DNA from: Acanthosepion pharaonis
Taxonomy: Eukaryota > Mollusca > Cephalopoda > Sepiida > Sepiidae
DNA length: 64,000 nucleotides
Direction: 5' to 3'
Assembly (NCBI GenBank): GCA_903632075.3
Contig: CAHIKZ030004140.1
Coordinates: 505,001-569,000 of the forward strand
Part shown: piece by piece, positions 42,420-52,934 of the stretch
How the letters are laid out: every line of letters begins with the position of its first letter
Position numbering within the stretch: position 1 is the first letter of the stretch
Notes under the pieces: generated by a model
The model's input: the letters and a program-made list of their open reading frames with translations, nothing else
Told to the model about the DNA's origin: nothing
The model's database searches: none
Program-made: the position numbers and the translations under genes

Positions 42420-42705
42420 AAAAGGAGGCATGGTGGAGTAATGGATAGCAGCTTGGATTGAGGAACTGGCGAGCAGAGTTCAAATTCAAGTTAAATCCGT
42501 TGCATTCACTTACATGCTAATACTCTTGGGAAAGGTATGAATCTTCATTTTTTTTCCCCCACCAGCTATGGATGGCAACTGGTCTAACACAGAAAGAAAT
42601 GCAACCTACTGTGGGAAAAATATCTGCATCATTGGTCATGTATCGACAGATACATGATTGCCTAAGTGCGTATCATGCATGGCACATAACTGACTGATGG
42701 TAGAA
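42420..42705 (+). mobile_element. SINE sharing the core module, no 5S head
   Basis: Plus-strand copy: head 'ggaggcatggtggagtaatg' 'gatagcagcttggattgagg' (42423-42462), a B-box-like 'gagttcaaattca' at about 42476, core 'cattcacttacatgctaata', 'ctcttgggaaaggtatgaat', 'ccccaccagctatgg', tail 'gcaacctactgtgggaaaaa' and 'gcacataactgactgatgg'. It is the inverted counterpart of 23345-23607. The A-box-like and B-box-like spacing suggests a tRNA-type promoter. Confidence 0.82.
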
Positions 42706-43495
42706 AATGGTGAATATCAGAGATATAATATTAGTAGATAAATATGTATGTATGTTTGTGCATGTGTACTTATGTGTATCCAGTTATCTATACATACTCT
42801 GCCTACCATCAAACAGTTTGGCAATTGTAAAAACTCTTTGCTTACCAAGAATAAATTCATAAATCTTAATTCAGTAAAATGATGCAAATAAATGAAATCA
42901 TGTAAAAGAAAAGATGAATTAAAACTGTAATTTTTTAACAGCAAGGATTTTGAAAGAGAAAAGACAAGAAGCAATGAATTCTGCAAAATAACCTGAGAAC
43001 TTCTTGAACTGGATCACAAATGTCAGACACAAAAATACTTAACAGAGACAGAAGGCCAAAGAATCGTGATTATTAACAATTGATCATTTTTGTAAGATGA
43101 GATCAAGGATATTTATAGAGATTTCTGTTGGAAATGTTGTTTTATTTCATTTGACATATTCGTCTGGCTGAAAGATAAAAACTGAAAATTATCTGCACCT
43201 TGAAATGTGGTAAGAAATTGCTTAAAATAATTGAAATCTAGCTTAAATATTCTGGGCTTAAATGCAGCTAGTATTAAACAATAGCCACAATTAATGCTTT
43301 TATTTCTTTCTTTTTTAAATACCAGAATTTACTTTGTGACTAGAATATATGGTCTCTACTTACCATATTTCCTTGTGCAGAAGACAAGAAATTTTAAATG
43401 AGAATAAAAGGCAAAAAAGTACAAGTTTTTAGAAATTTTACTCAGTTTAAAATACCTCTTATTTGAAACAGAAAGATTGTAAATATCCTCACTTA
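42706..43495. other. Unassigned AT-rich stretch
   Basis: No recognised content. Confidence 0.5.
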
Positions 43496-43561
43496 GATAA
43501 GACAGGTGGTAATAAGGCAGGTGGTAATAAGGCAGGTGGTAATAAGGCAGGTTGTAATAAC
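43496..43561. repeat. 15-bp minisatellite, 4 units
   Basis: 'ggcaggtggtaataa' repeated four times, the last with one change. Reads 'AGGNK' repeats in one frame, within a 102-codon open frame that has no other recognisable feature. Confidence 0.93.
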
Positions 43562-44749
43562 AATTGTTTACAAAAGATATTTGATATGTCAGAAATATAT
43601 GTTTCTCTCTTCATTCTTAATGAAAGACATTATTTTTATTTTAATAGTTTATTAATACAAAGAAATATATTAAAGACATATAAAGCAGAAAAGTATGATA
43701 GATTAATTAACAGCTTAAAATATATTACTGGGTATGTCAAGTCAGCACTAGTCCCAAAAAAGTTGAAATAAGTTTTGAAATGGAAATCCGGAGAAGATAA
43801 CACAAAATGGCCAAACATCCGATTCATTTCTATACTTTAATATTATGAAAAATTAAATATTTTAATGAAATATATGTATGACATTTAGGTTTTAGTGGAT
43901 AATACATTTTATGGTTGTACTAATTTGTCCTACTATAGTGAAGGATGCAAGTTATTTGATTTTTAGCTTCAGTAACACTAGGTGTATTGTACTCGTCATA
44001 TTATACATAAGAAAACAAGGTATATGTTGCATGTTCTAGAACTGTTAATAGATCAAATTTGTTTGTGGGATGTGCCTGTAAATAATTTAATGAACTCAGC
44101 AACATGTCCTTTACATGTAGTGAGAACAGAAGCCAATGGCATCACTAGAAATCAGGCAAGTGTTCCTGGACCCAATTTCAAGACACAAAATTAATAAACT
44201 TCTACAACTGAGAAAATAGATCAGGTTTGTGGATGTCATGCCTGTCAAAAGAGACTCCAGTTTCACATTATAGAATCAACACCAACTTGCACAACACCCT
44301 GCAATGAACCTGATCTATCACCTTGTGATATCTCCTCCTCCTATAAAATAATTGCCTGCCTAAAAATTCAGGAAATATAACTCTTCTAAGCAGATGACAT
44401 AGTGCTCTTCTTCCACAATGTCCTCTGGCCCTGATGAAATGCAATAATTAATGCAATGGTTTTAATGATAGTAATGTTATTGTTCTATGATGATGAAACC
44501 TCAAGAAATATATGCAGTCAGTGCATGTTCAGCATAAAAGAATTGTGATCTGATGATGCAAAGTACCTTTTCATTGGGTGAGGTACCTTCCTTTATAGTG
44601 ACCAGTAGTCCTATTGTTGTTGTATCACCTGCAGGTACTCACAATTTTTGCATTCTGGTGCTGTGTATTTTCTTGATTGAATTTTTGGATTACTCTTAAT
44701 ACTGCTGCATGATTCATACCTGCAACAATTTCAGGGATTCATATTTCTG
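43562..44749. other. Unassigned stretch
   Basis: No confident content. Around 44390-44420 one frame reads 'ADDIVLFFHN', reminiscent of an RT YADD block, but no flanking RT text supports it. Confidence 0.45.
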
Positions 44750-45215
44750 GACAAAACAGTTATTCTTTTATCAAGCCATCTTAAATCCTGTCCAAGTTCC
44801 ATATCTGCCACAGCTACACTAGTTCTTTACCTATTGCAGCTTACATATATCATTCTCTCTTGCATTCAATATGTCCTGTGAGAGCCTAGAAATTTCAACT
44901 CTCCATTTCTGATTTTAAGTATGACCCTAATGTTTCTATATTCCTTAATATTGCCTCATTGCTCATATGTTCAGTCCATAATATTCTCAGCATCCTTCTC
45001 TAGAATCACATTTTTGTTGCCTCAAGTCTTCTCTTCATCTGTGAGGAGATTGTCCAACATTCACTGCCATAGAAAAGGACTGATATTACATAACATGATA
45101 TTCTTTGTTTCTAATGAAACTTTTCCTGTTTTTAATATTTTGCTTAGCTCTTGGGAGGTGTCTTTCAATATTCCAATGCACCTTCCAATTTCAGTATCCC
45201 ATTTTCTGTATGGAA
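44750..45215 (-). pseudogene. LINE family C RT C-terminus relic
   Basis: Minus-strand tail in order: 'KLGRCIGILKDTSQELSK' (about 45190-45140), 'YVISVLFYGSECWTISS' (45090-45050), 'DEEKTRGNKNVILEKDAENI' (shifted; 'MKKKLEAIEMW.YRRMLRI' in the long copy), then 'INIRKR'-like and 'MSLCKWMVE'-like text below 44900, much decayed. The antisense 101-codon plus-strand frame at 44921-45226 is not a gene. Confidence 0.82.
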
Positions 45216-45249
45216 TTAAAAATTAAATATTAGTAATTATATTTTATAA

Positions 45250-45260
45250 ATATATATATA

Positions 45261-45323
<63 letters not shown>
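45250..45323. repeat. (AT)n(AC)n(AT)n microsatellite
   Basis: Short AT, about 10 AC units, then about 16 AT units. Confidence 0.95.
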
Positions 45324-45327
<4 letters not shown>

Positions 45328-45332
45328 TTTAT

Positions 45333-45421
45333 TTTATGTTTATACATTCTTTCTATAGATACAAATAAATTAAATGTAAATGCTCTGTATTTGTATCTAT
45401 AAAAAGAATGTATAAACATAA
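45333..45421. repeat. Hairpin-forming inverted repeat
   Basis: 'ttatgtttatacattctttc' plus 'tatagatacaaat' on the left is matched by 'atttgtatctataaaaagaa' plus 'tgtataaacataaa' on the right, around a loop 'aaattaaatgtaaatgctctgt'. The arm text also occurs at 48560-48600 and 48903-48950 next to the tRNA-like element, so this may be a collapsed member of that family. Confidence 0.82.
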
Positions 45422-45475
45422 AAATGTCTTAAAATAATTGTCAAAGTTTGTCCATTTCATAATATATATGTGTGG

Positions 45476-45477
<2 letters not shown>

Positions 45478-45535
<58 letters not shown>
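45478..45535. repeat. (TA)n(GATA)n microsatellite
   Basis: About 14 TA units followed by seven GATA units. Confidence 0.95.
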
Positions 45536-45536
<1 letters not shown>

Positions 45537-46329
45537 TTTCCAGTATACCAAAAAATGGTCCAGTTGCATAAGAATACCACCAAATCAGTTGCTGAAGTAT
45601 TACTACCCACCTATGTACATAAACAGCTACACAGCATCTGCATAACAACAGAAACAACCATTTTTCAACATCCTCACTTGTTCATACAGACCAATGAAAT
45701 ACCTTAAATGCAGATAGATACATAATGCTATTGCCCTCTTTATAATCAGACCAAGTTATCATCTCATGGACAATTGAAAAGTACATTCAAATTATAACTT
45801 CATGCAACTCACAAACTAATTATGCTTGAAACAACAAAAAGATTAAATCTGAGTATGATTTCTAACACCATCAGTAAAAAACTTTGACCCACTGAGGGCA
45901 AATTATCATGCAGCTACATAAAACAAGAACTCTCTCTCTATCAATCTCTTAACCCTGAATTCACATCCACTCTGAATAAATTCACTTAACTTCATTGTTG
46001 TATTTTGTTTCTGTAAATAAATATTGTTAACCTTCAGCATGTCTTTCCTCGCATAATTTATGTTGAATGGAGGATAGGAGGGATACATTTCCTTCAAAAT
46101 CTTTCTGATAATTTATACGGAGAAAATTTCTACCATTTTCCTTCCCACAATCTGCAACAGTAGACATTTCTAACAAAAAGCAGATATTATAAGTTGAATT
46201 TGACTTGTTATATCTATTACATAAGTATATACTAGAAAATTTTACCAACAGTAAATAATCTGAAAGATTTTTGTTGCAAAAATTTGACTTGCAAAAAATA
46301 ATCTGTCAAAATTTTTTTTTCTTAATTCC
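45536..46329. other. Unassigned AT-rich stretch
   Basis: No recognised content. Confidence 0.5.
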
Positions 46330-46500
46330 TGTATTTTTTTCATCAAGTAATTTTTGTATTTTCTTTTATCATTGCAACAATCTTCATTCCGTTTTTCTTC
46401 TTTTTTTCTTCCTTTCATACTTTTTGCTTCTTTTTTCTTCTTTTTCTTCCCTTTCTTCTTCTTTTTCTTCTTCTTTTTCTTCTTCTTCTTTCTTATTACC
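46330..46500. repeat. Polypyrimidine (TTC)n-rich tract
   Basis: TTC and TTTC units, densest at 46410-46496, ending in 'atcatcatcagtatcatcatg'. Confidence 0.92.
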
Positions 46501-47191
46501 ACTGTCATCATCAGTATCATCATGATCATAATCATACTTTTTTATTGTCTACTTTTTATTTGATTCTTTCCACTCATTTATTCACTTTCCTTTTCACTTA
46601 TTTCTCACTTTTTCCCCGCACTTTTTTCACTTTATATATCTTGTCATTCTTTTCAAATTATAGATTTCTTATGAACGTTTAAAATCTTTGAATAACAATT
46701 AAATATCAATAATTATATTTCCATTTACAACCAATTAAATTGCATAATAAAATACGAAATACACTGCTCACATAAATATAGTCTGAAAATTTTATGAACA
46801 TCAATTGTTTAATACTAATTCATTATAAAAATATTGACTTGTAATAATATTGTGCATGTGTATGCATATATATATACATGTGTGTATGCCTGCCTGTGTG
46901 TAAGGGGGGTGCATGCATGCATTATGCATTATTGATAGTCCTATTCATTCAGTATTAATTCCCTTTATTACTGACCACTGACAATACATTTCTTTCAGAT
47001 TGTCAATACGTAACATACTGATTAGTTAAAAAACCATTTGTGAAAATTTACAAAAAATAATTTAATGAAAATTTGTAAATATCATTTCTTTTTTCCAGAA
47101 ATCTTTCGTTTCTTAATGGAAATAAAAGGGATGGTGTAGCTGTAAATTTTGTAATTTTTATTAATGAATGGGATGGACATGATGGTTGGTC
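46501..47191. other. Unassigned AT-rich stretch
   Basis: No recognised content. Confidence 0.5.
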
Positions 47192-47583
47192 TAGATTGAT
47201 TGATTTTTTTTTATGGTTTATCAACCTTTTGCAGGTCATTTAAAGCCAGAAAATATTTTTAGATTGTAAGAATGTTTTGGAGATAATAATGATTTTCTGA
47301 TACATGTCTTACTAATTAACCCATAGCTGGGGAAAGTAGAGGAGTATCCACATCTTTCCTAAATATATTTGCATGTAAGTGAATATAAGAAATCCAATTG
47401 GAATTGAACTTTATTTCTCCAATTTCCAATTTCAAGACATTATTCTTTGTACCACCTACACATCCACACTTACAGAACCTGGAATTACAAAGAAGTTACC
47501 CATAAGAAACTGACCTGACTCAACATTTCTTAACTTGGTGATCATATGAGAAGAAATGTTTCAATGTGATATAGCAATAAGCC
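47192..47583 (-). mobile_element. 5S rRNA-headed SINE, short-tail type
   Basis: Minus-strand copy. Head at 47469-47583, full length but diverged: plus text 'cttacagaacctggaattac', 'caacatttcttaacttggtg', 'atcatatgagaagaaatgtt' and 'atatagcaataagcc'. The core 'tttgcatgtaagtgaatata' and 'ttaacccatagctgggg', and the tail 'gattttcttttttatggttt'-type text with 'atcaaccttttgcaggtc' (47219-47236), match 55835-56188 and, inverted, 13693-14045. Confidence 0.83.
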
Positions 47584-47981
47584 AGCTGATCGATAGGCTG
47601 GGTTCTTCATGGTGATAAGAGAGCAACATGAAAGACAACAGGTTTTAATATTGCAAGCAATAAAATTGTGGGCATATTTAAAGTTCTACAGGAAGAATTT
47701 ACAACCAAGTCGCTTTATGCAAGACAATGTTTCTTCACGTTCTACAAACTGACTGTGACTGACTTTGTCCAAAAAGTTTTAAAAACACCAAATTAATGAA
47801 ATAGACTCAGCCTCAGTAGGTGTTAATCCAATAAATTCCTGTTTTTCTAGCATTAAAAGAGAATGGAAAACAATATTTATGCTTATCTTTGGTAAAGCAA
47901 TAAAAACTGCTGCAGGTAATTTTATGGTTAAAAGAGAAGAAAATTTAATAAAATGAATGGGTGAAAGACTGATGAAGTTTA
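47584..47981. other. Unassigned stretch
   Basis: No recognised content. Confidence 0.45.
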
Positions 47982-48044
47982 TATGAGGTCAAAGAGTTCA
48001 TATAAGGTCAAAGAGTTCATATAAGTTCAAGGAGTTCATATAAA
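47982..48044. repeat. 19-bp minisatellite, 3 units
   Basis: Units 'tatgaggtcaaagagttca', 'tataaggtcaaagagttca' and 'tataagttcaaggagttca' in tandem plus a partial fourth. Confidence 0.93.
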
Positions 48045-48094
48045 CATCTATGATAAAAATAATTTTTCAGCTACGTGGAATATATATATTTTTC

Positions 48095-48440
48095 TAAACC
48101 ATTTCACTCCAAGCAAGGCAATAAAGCAACTACAACACAGAGAGTTACTGGGAGTGACTTTAGTGATGAGAAAGGACAATAAAAGAACAGGATTCAAGAA
48201 AACAGACAATGCCAGTTGGGGTTGCATTTAAATTATCAAAGAGTGTAGCAAGAAACTAAAATAGAATTCCACAGGAAGTGCAAGAAAAGAAACTATTATA
48301 ATAGAATATATGTTTACATCTAGAGCTAGGTCAACAGTAAAATGATGAAATTTAGTTACTACTCTAGTTTTTTTATACTTATGATGCTTTTTGTATAAGA
48401 AGGCATGACATTAAAAATATTTTAAAAAAGAATTTTTAAT
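48095..48440 (-). pseudogene. LINE family A 3' end
   Basis: The 3' terminus in plus text 'tttcactccaagcaaggcaa' (48102-48121) and minus-strand pieces equivalent to 'FYYNSFFSCTSCGIL' and 'FLATLFDNLNATP' (about 48290-48220). 5'-truncated near 48440. Confidence 0.82.
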
Positions 48441-48479
48441 AATGATTGATATACACTGAAACTCACATGATATATTGCT

Positions 48480-48487
<8 letters not shown>

Positions 48488-48527
<40 letters not shown>

Positions 48528-48552
48528 CACACACACACACATATATATATTT
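48488..48552. repeat. (AT)n(AC)n(AT)n microsatellite
   Basis: About 16 AT units, about 8 AC units, then 5 AT units. Confidence 0.95.
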
Positions 48553-48800
48553 TAAGACATTTTTATGTTTAACATTCTTTTTATAGATAAAAATATTTAA
48601 GTAAATGCTCTGTTTATAATAAACAGTATTACGTAACATTTACCGGCCTGAATGTCTGAAAAATGTTCATAGAAAATATTCGTCCTCTGACAGGATTTGA
48701 ACCTGTATCCTATACAGAACCGTCACATAGCCTGATGTGCTTTTACCGATTTTGCCACAGAGGATTGATCGGTTAGCAAGGTCGAATTTACTACTTTTAA
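48553..48800 (-). mobile_element. tRNA-like repeat element, copy 2
   Basis: Best preserved copy of the element at 27253-27500: 'aagtaaatgctctgtttata' 'ataaacagtatta', 'catttaccggcctgaatg', the tRNA-like module 48684-48763, and 'ggttagcaaggtcgaattta'. The left flank 'tttttatgtttaacattctt' is repeated directly at 48908. Confidence 0.8.
48684..48763 (-). tRNA. tRNA-like module (SINE-type, not a working gene)
   Basis: On the minus strand this 80-bp stretch starts 'cctctgtggcaaaatcggta' and ends 'acaggttcaaatcctgtcag' 'agg'. The first and last six bases pair (cctctg/cagagg), the T arm 'acagg-ttcaaat-cctgt' is a perfect 5-bp stem, and 'TGGCAAAATCGGTA' fits the D arm/A box. The start resembles animal tRNA-Asn ('CTCTGTGGC..AATCGGT', from memory), but the anticodon stem does not fold cleanly and copies are dispersed, so I read it as the head of a repeat rather than a tRNA gene. 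Confidence 0.65.
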
Positions 48801-48899
48801 ACTTCAATCATCCATGAATCTCTCACATACATTCATGTCTGCTCATGGTGTATCAAATGACATCACACATTATGAAATGGACAATGTCCGACAATTATT

Positions 48900-49108
48900 T
48901 TAAGACATTTTTATGTTTAACATTCTTTTTATAGATACAAATATTTAAGTAAATGCTCTGTTTATAATAAACAGTATTAAATAACACTATATATGACTAT
49001 ATGATGGTTCTGTATAGCATACAGGATCGAATCCTGTCAGAGGACGAATATTTTCTGTGAAAATTTCTCAGATATTCAGGCTGGTAAATGTTATTTAACA
49101 AGACATTT
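48900..49108 (+). mobile_element. tRNA-like repeat element, rearranged inverted copy
   Basis: The first part (48900-48990) is a direct repeat of 48555-48640, but the second part (48990-49108) is inverted relative to copy 2: 'ctatatgatggttctgtata' 'gcatacaggatcgaatcctg' 'tcagaggacgaatattttct' then 'ggctggtaaatgttatttaa'. Only the 3' half of the tRNA-like module (48998-49043) is present. The whole 48553-49108 block is therefore a broken inverted pair. Confidence 0.75.
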
Positions 49109-49275
49109 GGCATATGAGAGAGGAGTTTCAGCTATGACAGTCCAAAGAGCAGTGAAAAAAAGACTTGAAAATGAAATTGTACATGAAACCTGTAAGGCAC
49201 CATGTTACTTCAGGACAGAAATTTAGAACTTTAGAGAGAGTGAAGATCATCTTCAATAAATTGGAAAATGATCCT
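49105..49275 (+). pseudogene. Mariner-like transposase scrap
   Basis: Plus strand reads 'HLAYERGVSAMTVQRAVKKR' then 'LENEIVHETCKAP', and after a shift 'FRTLERVKIIFNKLENDPGI' 'IYVS'. This resembles the second helix-turn-helix and linker of mariner-type transposases that continue into the first catalytic Asp ('...FSDEK'), which is not visible. It is too short to place in a subfamily. Different family from the element at 23931. Confidence 0.55.
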
Positions 49276-49528
49276 GGAATAATATATGTATCTTTGAACT
49301 TAATGAGCTTCCGATTCTTAGCTATGATTAATTAATTATGAACATTTTCATTATGGTCAATTTCATCACAATTCTTCTGCTAAACTTATTGTTCAAAGCA
49401 AACTTCAGTAGTATTACAAAAACCTCAGAGAATTCCAGTAAGATATTTCTAAGATACAAAGGTTCTAAGTTTAATCTAACAAATGGAAAATTTTACTGTC
49501 ACACGATTTGGACATTTTGATGTTACAC

Positions 49529-49531
<3 letters not shown>
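49276..49531. other. Unassigned spacer
   Basis: May contain more of the mariner scrap but nothing alignable. Confidence 0.4.
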
Positions 49532-49582
<51 letters not shown>

Positions 49583-49588
49583 TATATG
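49532..49588. repeat. (TA)n microsatellite
   Basis: About 23 TA units plus an imperfect end. Confidence 0.95.
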
Positions 49589-50009
49589 TTAACTATAAAA
49601 GAAAAAATAGGAAAGATGTGGAAGCTCAGAAGCATTCCCAAAGTGAAAAAGATATTAACAGAAGTGAGATTGGAACAAGAATCACAAAAAGTGTGGGCAA
49701 TGCTGCAAAAGGGAAAATAAGAGTTTTTCCACTTTTCTACCTTTGGCTTTTTTTGAATATGATAATTTAATGAATTTTGTTTAGGGAGGTTCAAGATGGA
49801 GATGGACCAAGACTCACTCATACAGGCCATCAGTGTCCTCACCCTGGTCATGTTCAATGTAGAATTCTAACCCTACTGATCTTGTCTCTCTGGTTGGCTA
49901 ATGTGAATGCTTGTGGCCTGAGGACAGAGTCTCACTCATGATTTTCAGTGTCTTAGAGTGAATGTATGTCGTGTACAAGAGGTTTTAAACTTGTGACCAT
50001 GAATACATT
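49589..50009 (+). other. Possible Tx1-like LINE leader
   Basis: 'VLTLVMFNVEF' at about 49828-49860 in one frame resembles the start of an APE endonuclease ('..LTLNVNG.'), which would fit the Tx1-like element that follows, with the rest of the nuclease deleted. Speculative. Confidence 0.3.
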
Positions 50010-52160
50010 GTCTCAGAGTTTTGTCCTCTATTCAGCCTGTTACCATACAGGACAAATCTGTTCACCGAGGAGCCCAGTCTAAGCCCTGCTCAATTCAATG
50101 CCTATTTGGTCAACTTTCTCCACCTCGAGGTGGCTGAAGCTGTCAGGTGTGAGGGTCCCATAACAGAATCAGAAATCTGGGAAGTGTTGAAGCTGGTTGA
50201 TTGCAAAAAAAACTCAAGGATTAGATAGTCTTCTTTACAAAATGTACTTGAGGCAGTGTTTGTTCTTGTTCTTCCGCTGGAATTGATTTACAACTGGATG
50301 AAACTGGGGTCTATACCTTTACACTTCACTAGGGGGGTGATCAAGTTGCTATGCAAGGACAAGAACAATGGAGATGGGATAGATATCTTTTGGCCTTTGA
50401 CAATGTTAAATACAGAGCTGAAGAGTTTAGGCAAGCTCTTGACCAGTCGTTCGCAGAATGTCCTCTCTAGTTTCCAAACAGATTTATGCTCCAAAGGGCA
50501 GGACTATTCAAGACAACCTTCAAATGGTATACTTGATCATTGAGTAAGTCAACAGTGAAGCTGTGCTGATCAATTTATATCAGTTCAAGGTATTCAATAG
50601 GGTAGACAATCGATTTCTGGAGACTGTCTTTTCCGTGGCTGGTTTCAGACCATACTTTTGTACCTGGATCCAACTCCTGTATGTGTCTGCGTTTTTTTGT
50701 ATTGTCTTGCTTCATTCATCAATGTTGTCCGCTTTCACATTTGCTGTACATTCTTGCATTGGAACCATTGTTTTGAAAGTTACAGACAAATCCAGTCCTA
50801 CATTAAATTTCCCTACCTGGCCGTTTTGGTTCTTGTGCTGAACAGAGTTGAGATTGGATACAAGATGGTGACAGTGTCCAAGATCAACTGCAATAAGTTA
50901 CTTGGTTTGCTGCTAGGTGCATGGAAAGGAGCTTCACTTCTCAGACCTTTCCTCTGGTCAGACAGGCAGATCAAGATACTCAGCAGCTGGTTTGGTCTTG
51001 ATCCCCACTTGGAAATTGTTTGGAGATTTGGGTAAAGGGTGCAGTTCATCTGTGGTCTTAGAGGAATCTTTCTTTAAAGGGGAAAGTGAAAGTATGTGCC
51101 TTGCATATATATACCTTACTCTCCTTTACCATCTACCCATGCTTCTACTCCTATATGCCACAATAATAGGCTTATTTAGAGGCTCCCAAGTTAGTTTGTG
51201 AGACCTACTACAGCCAGACTTCTGAAGGAGTCTGGGTATTCCTAGCATTGAGGTTCATCTATATACACTTCACATCATATTCCTAGATTGAATGTGTTAG
51301 CAATGAGATGGTGAGGGTGAATTTGGGAAGAAAGATGGCCATAAGAACTTCCCATCCCTGAGAAGTGTGCATGAGTGTGAAGAGAAGATCCCCATTTACC
51401 ATGAGCTGAGTGCTCCTTCTATTGTAAATGTCAGGTTACTCTGAAGCATCTCTTACAGGTGATGGAGGGTCTCTTCGATGTCTAGGTATTGTCCTGTAAG
51501 GCATTATACCACATGTTAGTTAAGGAGTCAGTTCAAGATGATCTGATAGGTGAGATTGGTCTTATCAAACAGGAAGTTCACTTCATATGGCCTTGGATTC
51601 CCCAGGTTGAATTGATGAGGCATCAGTCACCTGGCTGGTGATACAAAAGTGCTCTGGGTTGGCAAAAAACTTTGTTCAGCAGGGTTGGAAAAATCTCCAA
51701 ACTGCATTTCCTGTGGTAAGTTGGTGGAGAGCCTGTGTCGCAACTTTTTCCACTGCATGATTGTTGTGCAAGTTTATTGAAGATAGCGTTGTTTGTATGC
51801 TGCACGGAAAGTTCTTTGTCTCCAAGGACAGTTCTATTTGTAGTAATGTGGTACTGCTGTTGACTAACACTGAGCACAATGTATTCTTTTACTTGTTAGG
51901 CATTATGAGAGTCATGATATGAAGAACGTGACACAAGGAATTCTATGGGGACAAGAAGTTTACCTCTTCCCAACTGATCTTGTACTTTAAGCATCAGATT
52001 AAAGTCAAGATTAGGACAGAAAGGAGATGACTCTCTCCATCAGAATTTGGCAAAAGGTGGTGAGTTAATTCCCCCTCCCCTGTTAGGTGACAGATATGTC
52101 AGTTCTCTGGTAGATGTAGGGCGCATGTTTTTCAAGTGTATATTTGTTTTTTTTTTGTGT
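50010..52160 (+). pseudogene. Tx1-like (L1 clade) LINE ORF2 relic
   Basis: Plus-strand relic of a Tx1-type ORF2, best recognised from RT onward. Blocks by position: 'SLSPAQFNAYLVNFLHLEVA' (50080), 'IWEVLKLVDCKK' (50180), 'TQGLDSLLYKMYLR' (50215), 'SIPLHFTRGVIKLLCKDKNN' (50310), 'LLAFDNVKYRAEEFRQAL' (shifted; 'PITLLNTELKI'), 'VLINLYQFKVFNRVDNRFLE' (50560; 'DQ.KAFDRVDH', first Asp lost), 'AVLVLVLNRV' and 'LLGLLLGAWKGASLLRPFLW' (50890; 'GLRLGAW'). Then 'IKILSSWFGLDPHLEIVW', 'SLKGKVKVCALHIYTLLSF' (51075), and finally a CCHC-like 'CGKLVESLCRNFFHC' near 51715, the C-terminal zinc knuckle. YADD is not visible; many shifts and stops. Confidence 0.88.
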
Positions 52161-52190
52161 CTGGATGAGTGTATATTTGAGTGAATGTTT

Positions 52191-52541
52191 GAATGATTGT
52201 TCTTAATTACCTAGCCACCCCCACCAATAATAATTTCATCCAGTTAACTGATTTTTATGCCACAATTAAGGAATGTACAGGGCTTTTATTATTTCTTGTA
52301 TATATATTGTATTCATTGCAAATATTCATTGGGGCTTTATCTTTAAATTTTGTTATTTTTATCTACCCCCACCCCAAGACAAATTGTACATATGAGAACT
52401 AGTTAGGACTGCAGAGAGACTTGGAGGTATTATGGTGGCTGTAATAAGAATGGTAAGTAAGAATGTTTTGTTTTGGTATAAAGAATACTGCGGTATATTT
52501 GGTTCAGTAATTGTTGCTAGCTAAGTTTAAGATAAGACTGA
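52191..52541. other. Spacer between LINE relics
   Basis: AT-rich with C-runs ('ccacccccaccaataataat', 'ctacccccaccccaagac'); no recognised coding content. Confidence 0.45.
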
Positions 52542-52890
52542 TTGAAGACCAGCCTTCCCCTATCTCCCCTTTTGGCCATTTTTCACATTTTTGTATTACA
52601 ACAAAATAAATATTGCTTTCCTCTAAGGTACCTAGACTTTATGAATTTAAGTATAGTACTAGATTTGCAGCAAGGTCTCATCATTTTACAGTTAAAATTG
52701 CTAGATAGAACCATAAATTCTATGCTAACAGTTTCTTCTCTTGCAATACTCATGAGAAATTTACCTTTAGTCTTATTAATTCCTGTTCTTTTAATGTTCT
52801 CTCTACGTAATAATGTTTTTTTCTCTCACAATTAATAACCCCTGACACCTTAGTGGCTTTATTTCCTTGCCTAGGATGAAATGATTAATA
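52542..52890 (+). pseudogene. LINE family A 3' end
   Basis: 'KVPRLYEFKYSTRFAARSHH' type text in two frames at 52620-52685, 'FYANSFFSCNTHEKFTFSLI' near 52710-52770, and the 3' terminus 'ttccttgcctaggatgaaat' (52863-52882). 5'-truncated. Confidence 0.82.
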
Positions 52891-52934
52891 AGAAACACCT
52901 ATAGGACTACACATACACACAACAGAGGGATGCT

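Noticed and set aside
44390..44420. 'ADDIVLFFHN' reading suggesting an RT active site
   Set aside because: No neighbouring RT blocks in any frame within several hundred bases; ten residues are too few.
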